The notes below the pieces were generated by a model. It ran no database searches and had not been told where the DNA came from. It saw nothing but the letters and a program-made list of their open reading frames with translations. The position numbers were made by a program, and so were the translations under genes. Positions 58,315 to 64,000 of a stretch of 64,000 bases of DNA are shown one piece after another (the first letter of the stretch is position 1; every line of letters begins with the position of its first letter). The stretch is from Actinocorallia sp039871655 (lineage in GTDB: Bacteria; Actinomycetota; Actinomycetes; Streptosporangiales; Streptosporangiaceae), in the NCBI RefSeq assembly GCF_039871655.1, contig NZ_JBDPLZ010000010.1, positions 62,001 to 126,000 on the forward strand. The letters run 5' to 3'.

Positions 58315-59670
58315 ATGGCCGTTGACACCGCAGCCGGCGCTGGAGCACTGCATTTCGGCATGATGGTGCGCCGGCACCGGATCCGCATCGGACTGACCCA
58401 GCGCGAGCTGGCCGACTTCTCGACCATCAGCGTGCGCGCCATCCGCGACATCGAGCAGGGCAGGGCCAGGCGCCCGCGCACCGACACCGTCCGGCTGCTC
58501 GCCGACGGGCTGAGGCTCGGCCCGCGGGCCCGCGCGGCGTTCGAGACCGCCGCCAACCGGGGGATGGCCGGCCGGGCGCTGAAGGAGGGCTTCCGGGCGG
58601 AGCCCCCCGGACCGCCCGCGGTGCTCGACCCCATCGTCGGTCGGGAGAGGGAGGCCGCGGTGATCGAGGACGAGCTCGGCTCCGGCGCGGAGCGCCTCGT
58701 CACGATCGTCGGCCTCGGCGGGGTGGGCAAGACCCGCCTCGCCGTGGAGGTCGCCGGACGGTTGCGCGCTACCGCCCGGTTCCCGGTGCTCTGGTACACG
58801 ATGCCTGGATCATCGGCGCGGACCGGCGGCGACCTCGTCGGCGGCGACTTCACCGACGTCACCCGCGGCTGCGTCGAGGACGTCTTCGGGTCCGGCGACG
58901 GGCAGGGGGTCGGGGCCTTCGCCGAACTGGCGGGGGACGGGCCCGCGCTGCTGGTCGTCGACGGCCTCGGCAGGCCGGAGCCGCGGCCCGACCGGCTCGC
59001 CCGTCTCCTGAGGGAGTGTCCCGACCTGCGGCTGCTGGTCACCGCCGACGAGCCGTGCGGCGTGCGGGGGGAACGGCAGTTCCTGCTGGCCCCGCTGGAG
59101 GCACCGGGCCCGGACGGCGACCCCGCGGACGCGCCCGCCGTCCGGCTGTTCCACGCCCTCGCCGACCGCACGGCCCGGCGCGCCCACCGGGCGCCCGCCG
59201 AGACCGCGCTCGCCGCCGAGATCTGCCGACGGCTCGACGGGGTGCCGCTCGCCCTGCGCGCCGCGGCGTCCTGGCTGCTGATCTACGACCTGGAGACCCT
59301 GCTGCGCTGCCTGGCCGCGGGCCCCGCCGAATTGCTCGACCACCTGGCCGGGACGGACGGCGACTCGGGGCTGCGCGAGGCGCTGGAACGCTGCGTCGGC
59401 AGGCTCCCCGCCGCGGACGCGGAACTGCTGGCCGTGCTGTCGGCGGGCGACGGCGGCTTCAGCCTCGACGACGTGGTCGCGCTCACCGGGCGGAGCCTGC
59501 CCGCCAGCGGGCGAGTCGTGCGCGACCTTCTGCTGCGCGGACTCGTCCGGACCTCGCAGGAGCCGGGGAGGCCGCCGTTCCGGGTCCTGGAGATGGTGCG
59601 CGCGACTGCTGCGCGAATGCCGGAACAACTGCCGTTCGGCGCGCCGCGCCGGGTGTCCCATGGGCTCTGA
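58315..59670 (+). CDS. XRE-type HTH regulator with STAND (NB-ARC) ATPase, no TPR
   Basis: A 451-aa protein. A Cro/C1-type HTH (GLTQRELADFSTISVRAIRD at about residues 27-46) is followed by an NB-ARC module (VGREREAAVIEDEL, P-loop GLGGVGKTRLAVEVA near 133, Walker B ALLVVDGLG near 211, LPLALRAAA-like GVPLALRAAASWL near 307). Relatives of this architecture usually carry 300-500 further residues of repeats; here the protein ends soon after the winged-helix part, so it is short or truncated. It lies 58 bp before the KAS III gene and probably regulates the cluster. Confidence 0.85.
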   Translation: MAVDTAAGAGALHFGMMVRRHRIRIGLTQRELADFSTISVRAIRDIEQGRARRPRTDTVRLLADGLRLGPRARAAFETAANRGMAGRALKEGFRAEPPGPPAVLDPIVGREREAAVIEDELGSGAERLVTIVGLGGVGKTRLAVEVAGRLRATARFPVLWYTMPGSSARTGGDLVGGDFTDVTRGCVEDVFGSGDGQGVGAFAELAGDGPALLVVDGLGRPEPRPDRLARLLRECPDLRLLVTADEPCGVRGERQFLLAPLEAPGPDGDPADAPAVRLFHALADRTARRAHRAPAETALAAEICRRLDGVPLALRAAASWLLIYDLETLLRCLAAGPAELLDHLAGTDGDSGLREALERCVGRLPAADAELLAVLSAGDGGFSLDDVVALTGRSLPASGRVVRDLLLRGLVRTSQEPGRPPFRVLEMVRATAARMPEQLPFGAPRRVSHGL

Positions 59671-59728
59671 AAACGCCGCGAAACCCCCTAACACCACCGA
59701 ACACCGCCAGCACACTGGAGGAAGAACC

Positions 59729-60781
59729 GTGTCATCAGGTCAGGCCGCGACGGCGGTCATCGCGGGGATAGGCGCCTGCCTTCCCGAGCGGATGGTGAAG
59801 AACGAGGAGGTCTCCGCCCGGCTCGGCCTGACGGACGACTGGATCCGCGACCGCACCGGCATCGAACAGCGCTACGTCATCGAGCCGACCGGGGCGACGT
59901 CCGACCTCGCGGTCGGCGCGGGCCGCCAGGCGCTGGACTCGTGCGGGAACCCCGGCGTCGACTTCGTGCTCCTCGCCACGTGCACCCCCGACCAGACGTT
60001 CCCCGCCACCGCCCCGGCGGTGGCCGCCCGGCTGGGTCTCAAAGGGGTCCCGGCCTTCGACGTGAACGCCGCGTGCTCCGGCTTCATCTACGCGCTCACC
60101 ATCGCCTCGTCGATGATCCAGACCGGGGCGTTCCGCTCCGGCCTGGTGATCGGCGCCGAGGCCGTCACCGCCTCCGTCGACCCGCACGACCAGATCACCG
60201 CCCCGGTGTTCGGCGACGGCGCGGGCGCGGTGGTGCTGCGCCGCGGCGGGCCGGGCGAACCCGGCGCGGTGTTGTCCCAGGTCATGGGCAGCGACGGCGA
60301 CCTCCTCGACATCCTGGTCACCCCCGCGGGCGGCTCGCGGCAGCGCGCCGCCGGAGTGCCGACCGACATCCCCGAGAGCTACCTGAGGATGCAGGGCCGG
60401 CTGGTCTACAAGTACGCGGTCAAGCACATGACCGCGGCGTCCGAGACCGTGCTGGCGCAGACCGGCTGGAAGCCCGAGGACGTCGACTGGCTCGTCGCCC
60501 ACCAGGCCAACCGCCGGATCCTCACCGCCACCGCCAGGGCGATCGGCGTCCCCGCCGAGCGCGCCGTCGTCAACGTCGACCGGGTGGCCAACACCTCGGC
60601 CGCGTCGATCCCGCTCGCCCTCGTGGACGCGATGGGAGAGGGCCGGCTCTCGCCCGGCGACCGGATCCTCTTCTGCGCCTTCGGCGGCGGCATCACCTGG
60701 GCCGCGGCGACCCTCGTCTGGCCCGACCTCCCGCCCGCGGCGGCCCCGGTTCCTCCGGTGCCCGTGGCGTCCGCCGTCTGA
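59729..60781 (+). CDS. 3-oxoacyl-ACP synthase III (KAS III, FabH-like)
   Basis: A 350-aa ketosynthase from GTG 59729 with GGAGGAAG 4 bases upstream. The catalytic triad is complete: Cys116 (NAACSGFIYAL), His258 (VAHQANRRI) and Asn288 (VANTSAAS). GDGAGAVVLRR and a C-terminal FGGGITWAA are typical. In FabH it condenses an acyl-CoA starter with malonyl-ACP; in biosynthetic clusters it may prime an unusual acyl chain or act as an acyltransferase. The ACP follows after 43 bp, pointing to an acyl starter destined for the NRPS. Confidence 0.9.
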   Translation: MSSGQAATAVIAGIGACLPERMVKNEEVSARLGLTDDWIRDRTGIEQRYVIEPTGATSDLAVGAGRQALDSCGNPGVDFVLLATCTPDQTFPATAPAVAARLGLKGVPAFDVNAACSGFIYALTIASSMIQTGAFRSGLVIGAEAVTASVDPHDQITAPVFGDGAGAVVLRRGGPGEPGAVLSQVMGSDGDLLDILVTPAGGSRQRAAGVPTDIPESYLRMQGRLVYKYAVKHMTAASETVLAQTGWKPEDVDWLVAHQANRRILTATARAIGVPAERAVVNVDRVANTSAASIPLALVDAMGEGRLSPGDRILFCAFGGGITWAAATLVWPDLPPAAAPVPPVPVASAV

Positions 60782-60824
60782 GACCCCCGCAAGACCGAGA
60801 AAGCGAAAGAAAAGGAGAACACCC

Positions 60825-61058
60825 ATGAACGCGACCCTCGACCGAGTCAACGCGCTGGTCCTCAAGGCCGTGCCGGAGCTGAAGCCCGGCTTCGCCCCGT
60901 CCGACTCCTTCGCCGACGTGCTGGACATCGACTCGCTCTCTGTCGTCGAGATCATGACCAACGTCGAGAAGGAGTTCGGCTGCGACTTCGAGGACGAGGA
61001 CATCATCCACGTTCAGAACGTCCAGGACATCCTCGACATCCTCCAGCGCGAGCAGTGA
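60825..61058 (+). CDS. Acyl carrier protein
   Basis: A 77-aa stand-alone ACP. The phosphopantetheine-attachment motif is DIDSLSVVEI (Ser about residue 38), with the acidic helix II/III surface (EFGCDFEDEDI) typical of type II ACPs. AAGGAG precedes the ATG. Placed between KAS III and the NRPS, it likely carries the acyl group that the NRPS condensation domain uses. A housekeeping role is unlikely given the location. Confidence 0.92.
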   Translation: MNATLDRVNALVLKAVPELKPGFAPSDSFADVLDIDSLSVVEIMTNVEKEFGCDFEDEDIIHVQNVQDILDILQREQ

Positions 61059-61068
61059 CCCGGACGGC

Positions 61069-61104
61069 GCGGTGTCGCGGGATCCCCGGACCCCGTGACA
61101 CCGC
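61069..61104 (+). terminator. Hairpin between ACP and NRPS genes (attenuator or partial terminator)
   Basis: GCGGTGTC (61069-61076) and GACACCGC (61097-61104) form an 8-bp stem 10 bp after the ACP stop. It may lower transcription into the NRPS or protect the ACP mRNA. Confidence 0.5.
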
Positions 61105-61166
61105 CGCCGCGCCCTTCCCCTTCCAACACCGCAGTGCCGTCCTGACTCTTCCGTGAAGGAGCCCCC

Positions 61167-64000
61167 ATGTCCGCGCCTGCCGCCGCGGGAAGACCGCTGA
61201 ACTCCGCGCAGTCGGGCGTCTGGTACGCCCAGCGTCTCCACCCGGACACTCCCGTCTTCAACCTGGGCGGGTTCGTGGACATCCGGGGACCGCTGGACGC
61301 GGAGCTGCTCCGGACCGCGATCGCCCGGGCCTCCGCCGAGGACGATTCCCTCGGCCTGCGGTTCGCGGAGGTCGACGGCGCGCCCGTGCAGACCTTCGGG
61401 CCGGTGCCGGCGACCGTCCCGGACCTGGTGGACGTCGGCGCGGAGCCCGACCCGGCCGCGGCCGCGCTCGCCGCCATGCGGGCGGACATGGAGACCGTCA
61501 CCGACCTCGAGAACGGCCCGCTGCACCACGACCTCGTCTTCCGGCTCGGCCCCGGGCACCACCGCTGGTACACCCGGACCCACCACCTCGTCCGGGACGG
61601 CCACACCATCACGCTGCTGTGCCGCCGGGTCTCCGAGCACTACCGGGCGCTGCTGGAGGACCGCGCGCCCGCCCACCCGCTCGGATCGTTCACGCGGCTC
61701 CTGGACGCCGGGGACGACTATGCGAACACCGACACGCCGGCCCGGCGCAGGGACGCCGCCTACTGGCGTGCCCACCTCGACGGCGCGGCCATGCCCCCGC
61801 TCACCGGAGGGGTCCCCGAACGGCGGATCGTCCGGGAGATCCTCCAGCTCGACGCCGCGGAGTTCGCGGCGCTGCGCGGGTTCGCCGAACGCGCGGGCGT
61901 GGCCTGGCAGCAGGCGCTGCTGTGCGCCGCGGTCCTGCACCGCCACCTGTGGACCGGCGAGACCGACGTGCTGCTCAGCCTCGCGGTGCCCGGCCGGCTC
62001 ATCCGCAACGCGGCGGGCATGACCGCGAACATCCTGCCGCTGCGCTGCGAGGTCGACCCCGCGGAGCCGGCCGTGCGCCTGGCCGCCAGGGTCGCGGAGC
62101 TCGGCGCGAAGGCGCAGTGGCACCAGCGCTACCGCACGGACGACCTGCTGCGCGACCTCGGCTGGTGGGAACGGGGGGTCCGGCAGTTCGGGCCGATGGT
62201 CAACATCCTCACCGACGCCGAGGAGTACCCGTTCGGCGAGGCGACCGGCACCAGCCATCTGATGTCGACGGGAGGAACCGCCGACGACCTCTCCCTCACC
62301 GTGAGCCGGGGCGAGGCTGGCGGGCTGCGGGTGGACGTCACCCTTGACGCCGCCCACCGGGCGGACCTCGCCGCCTACGGGCGCGCCTTCACCCGGGTGG
62401 TCGCCGCGCTCGCCGCGCGGCCGGACGCCCCGGTGGGCGAACTGGACCTGCTGACTCCACAGGAGCGGACGCGGGTGGTGCGGGAGTGGAACGCCACGGG
62501 CGACTCCTCCGCCGCCGAGGCGGCCCTGCCGGAGCTGTTCGAGGCCCGGGTCAGGGAGCGCGGCGACGCCGTGGCGCTCGTGTGCGGCTCGGAACGCGTG
62601 TCGTACGCGCGGCTGAACGCGCGGGCGAACCGGCTGGCACGGCATCTGGTCGCCCAGGGGGTGGGGCGTGGCGGGCTGGTGGGGGTGCTGCTGGAGCGGG
62701 GGGTCGACTTCGCGGTGGCGCTGCTGGCGGTGGTGAAGACCGGTGCCGGTTACGTGGTGCTCGACCCCGACTTCCCCGACGCGCGGTTGGCCGCGGTGGC
62801 GGAGGGCGCGGCGGTCTCGGCCGTCGTCTCGCGCTCCGCGCTCTCCGGCCGGATCCCGCACGTCCGGCCACTGGTGTGCGTGGACGAGGCGGTGCTCGCG
62901 GAGCAGCCGTCGGACGATCTGGATGCGCCGGTCGATCCGGGTGACGTGGCGTGTGTGATGTTCACGTCCGGTTCGACGGGGCGGCCGAAAGGGGTGGTGG
63001 CTCCGCATCGGGCGTTGGTGGGGTCGTTGGTGGGTCAGGTGTATGCGCCGTTCGGTCCGGGTGCGGTGTTCCTGCAGTGTTCGCCGGTGTCGTGGGATGG
63101 GTTTTCCCTGGAGTTCTGGGGTGCTCTGCTGTTCGGCGGCCAGTGCGTGCTGCAGCCCGGACAGCGCCCGGAGCCCGGTCTGATCGCGTCGTTGACGGCA
63201 GAGCACGGTGTGACGATGCTCCAGCTGTCGTCGGGGCTGTTCAACGTGATGGCCGATGAGTATCCGGCTGTCTTCGACCACGTGAAGACGGTCTTCACCG
63301 GGGGCGAGGTGTCGTCCGGGGCCCATGTGGCGCGGGTGCTGGGCCGGGGGAGCGGGGTGGTGGTCGCCAACGCCTACGGCCCGGCGGAGTCGATGGGGTT
63401 CTCGACGGTGTTCGAGGTTCCGGAAGGGTTCGGCGGGGGCGGGATCCCGATCGGGCGGCCGATCGGTAGCAAACGGGCTTATCTGCTGGACCACCGGTTG
63501 TGTCCGGTGCCGGTGGGCGCGGTCGGCGAGGTGTACCTCGGCGGTGTCGGCCTCGCCCACGGCTACTTGGAGGCGGCCGGACTCTCCGCCGGTCGGTTCG
63601 TGGCCGACCCGTTCGCGGGAGACGGTTCCCGGCTCTACCGCACCGGCGACCTGGCCCGCTGGCGGGCCGACGGGACCCTGGAGTTCGCCGGGCGCGGCGA
63701 CGACCAGGTCAAGGTCCGCGGTTTCCGGGTCGAGCCCGCCGAGGTCGAACGCGCCCTGCTGGACCTCGACGACGTCGCCCAGGCCGCCGTGATCGCCGTC
63801 CCCGACGGCGGCTCGCTGCGCCTCGTCGGCTACGCGGTGCCGGCCGGGGACGCAGCCCTCGATGGACGCGAACTGCGGCACCGGCTGCGCGGCCGGCTGC
63901 CCGAACACCTGGTGCCCTCGGCGGTGGTGGTGCTACCCCGGCTCCCGCTCACCCCCAACGGCAAACTCGACCGCCGCGCCCTGCCCCTGCCGGAGACGGC
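61167..64000 (+). CDS. Nonribosomal peptide synthetase, condensation-adenylation (cut by window edge)
   Basis: At least 944 residues from ATG 61167 with AAGGAG 5 bases upstream. A condensation domain (about residues 8-430) with active-site HHLVRDG at 139-145 opens the protein, so it takes an acyl group in trans, most likely from the ACP at 60825. An adenylation domain follows: A3 FTSGSTGRPKG near 599, A5 NAYGPAE near 735, A7 YRTGDLARW near 825, A10 NGKLDRRALP near 931. The next part, presumably a peptidyl carrier, lies beyond the window. Residues lining the pocket (WDGFSLEFW, VFTGGEV, NAYGPAESMGF) do not match a code I can name. Codon use changes in the middle of the A domain. Confidence 0.93.
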   Translation, partial: MSAPAAAGRPLNSAQSGVWYAQRLHPDTPVFNLGGFVDIRGPLDAELLRTAIARASAEDDSLGLRFAEVDGAPVQTFGPVPATVPDLVDVGAEPDPAAAALAAMRADMETVTDLENGPLHHDLVFRLGPGHHRWYTRTHHLVRDGHTITLLCRRVSEHYRALLEDRAPAHPLGSFTRLLDAGDDYANTDTPARRRDAAYWRAHLDGAAMPPLTGGVPERRIVREILQLDAAEFAALRGFAERAGVAWQQALLCAAVLHRHLWTGETDVLLSLAVPGRLIRNAAGMTANILPLRCEVDPAEPAVRLAARVAELGAKAQWHQRYRTDDLLRDLGWWERGVRQFGPMVNILTDAEEYPFGEATGTSHLMSTGGTADDLSLTVSRGEAGGLRVDVTLDAAHRADLAAYGRAFTRVVAALAARPDAPVGELDLLTPQERTRVVREWNATGDSSAAEAALPELFEARVRERGDAVALVCGSERVSYARLNARANRLARHLVAQGVGRGGLVGVLLERGVDFAVALLAVVKTGAGYVVLDPDFPDARLAAVAEGAAVSAVVSRSALSGRIPHVRPLVCVDEAVLAEQPSDDLDAPVDPGDVACVMFTSGSTGRPKGVVAPHRALVGSLVGQVYAPFGPGAVFLQCSPVSWDGFSLEFWGALLFGGQCVLQPGQRPEPGLIASLTAEHGVTMLQLSSGLFNVMADEYPAVFDHVKTVFTGGEVSSGAHVARVLGRGSGVVVANAYGPAESMGFSTVFEVPEGFGGGGIPIGRPIGSKRAYLLDHRLCPVPVGAVGEVYLGGVGLAHGYLEAAGLSAGRFVADPFAGDGSRLYRTGDLARWRADGTLEFAGRGDDQVKVRGFRVEPAEVERALLDLDDVAQAAVIAVPDGGSLRLVGYAVPAGDAALDGRELRHRLRGRLPEHLVPSAVVVLPRLPLTPNGKLDRRALPLPET

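Noticed and set aside
60693..63908. 1071-codon minus-strand frame across KAS III, ACP and NRPS
   Set aside because: It crosses three well-supported plus-strand genes and has no recognisable protein pattern.
1..64000. CRISPR arrays, rRNA and tRNA genes
   Set aside because: No regularly spaced repeats, no tRNA-like cloverleaf with TTCGA arm and no rRNA signature were noticed on reading; a tRNA scan was not possible.

Overview
The window is very GC-rich DNA with dense, overlapping genes, frequent GTG starts, GTGA/ATGA stop-start overlaps, SARP/AfsR-type regulators, an NDMA-dependent alcohol dehydrogenase and a nonribosomal peptide synthetase. This points to a filamentous actinomycete, perhaps an Actinomadura or Streptosporangiales relative. 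The order is an inference; the class is well supported.

Left third (1-23.4 kb): a catabolic regulon. It holds a Rieske oxygenase, a ferredoxin reductase (cut by the left edge), two acyl-CoA synthetases, two aldehyde dehydrogenases, a P450 with its 3Fe-4S ferredoxin, an NDMA-type alcohol dehydrogenase, a DUF35/thiolase-like pair and a TetR regulator. A 15-bp palindrome, CCTAATGnCTTTAGG, recurs at 2505, 3291 and 17400, with a degraded or split form at 15261-15300. It ties the scattered operons to one regulator, most simply the TetR protein at 2597. The enzymes together would hydroxylate a substrate, oxidise the alcohol to an acid, activate it with CoA and cleave the side chain. The substrate cannot be read from sequence. 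In the middle of this regulon (7.2-15.1 kb) sits an unrelated three-gene operon: a 1291-aa protein of unknown function, a BPI/TULIP-like protein and a pentapeptide-repeat protein. The first and third share a roughly 70-residue module in five copies. This is the most novel-looking part of the window.

Middle (23.7-45.3 kb): a patchwork. Intact genes include a DapB-like dehydrogenase with a divergent TetR, NADP-type glutamate dehydrogenase, TetR/SDR, epoxide hydrolase with a divergent WYL regulator, an HNH (phosphorothioate-type) restriction enzyme, a Nudix hydrolase, a VOC protein and a STAND ATPase with a small partner. Between them is much debris: a 5'-truncated sigma factor, a short streptogramin-lyase-like gene, a P450 relic without its heme cysteine, a frameshifted and truncated kinase, an IS200/IS605 element whose two flanks come from different genes, a sugar-kinase tail and a scrap of a STAND gene.

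Right third (45.3-64 kb): an AfsR-like regulator beside a small secreted-peptide gene, a potADBC-type polyamine ABC transporter with a divergent GntR regulator and a Cache-domain protein, then a second AfsR-like regulator, a tiny peptide ORF, an XRE-STAND regulator and the start of a biosynthetic cluster (KAS III, acyl carrier protein, condensation-adenylation NRPS). The NRPS runs off the right edge. Three TTATC-type direct repeats at 11-12 bp pitch lie between the tiny ORF and the XRE-STAND gene and look like SARP binding sites.
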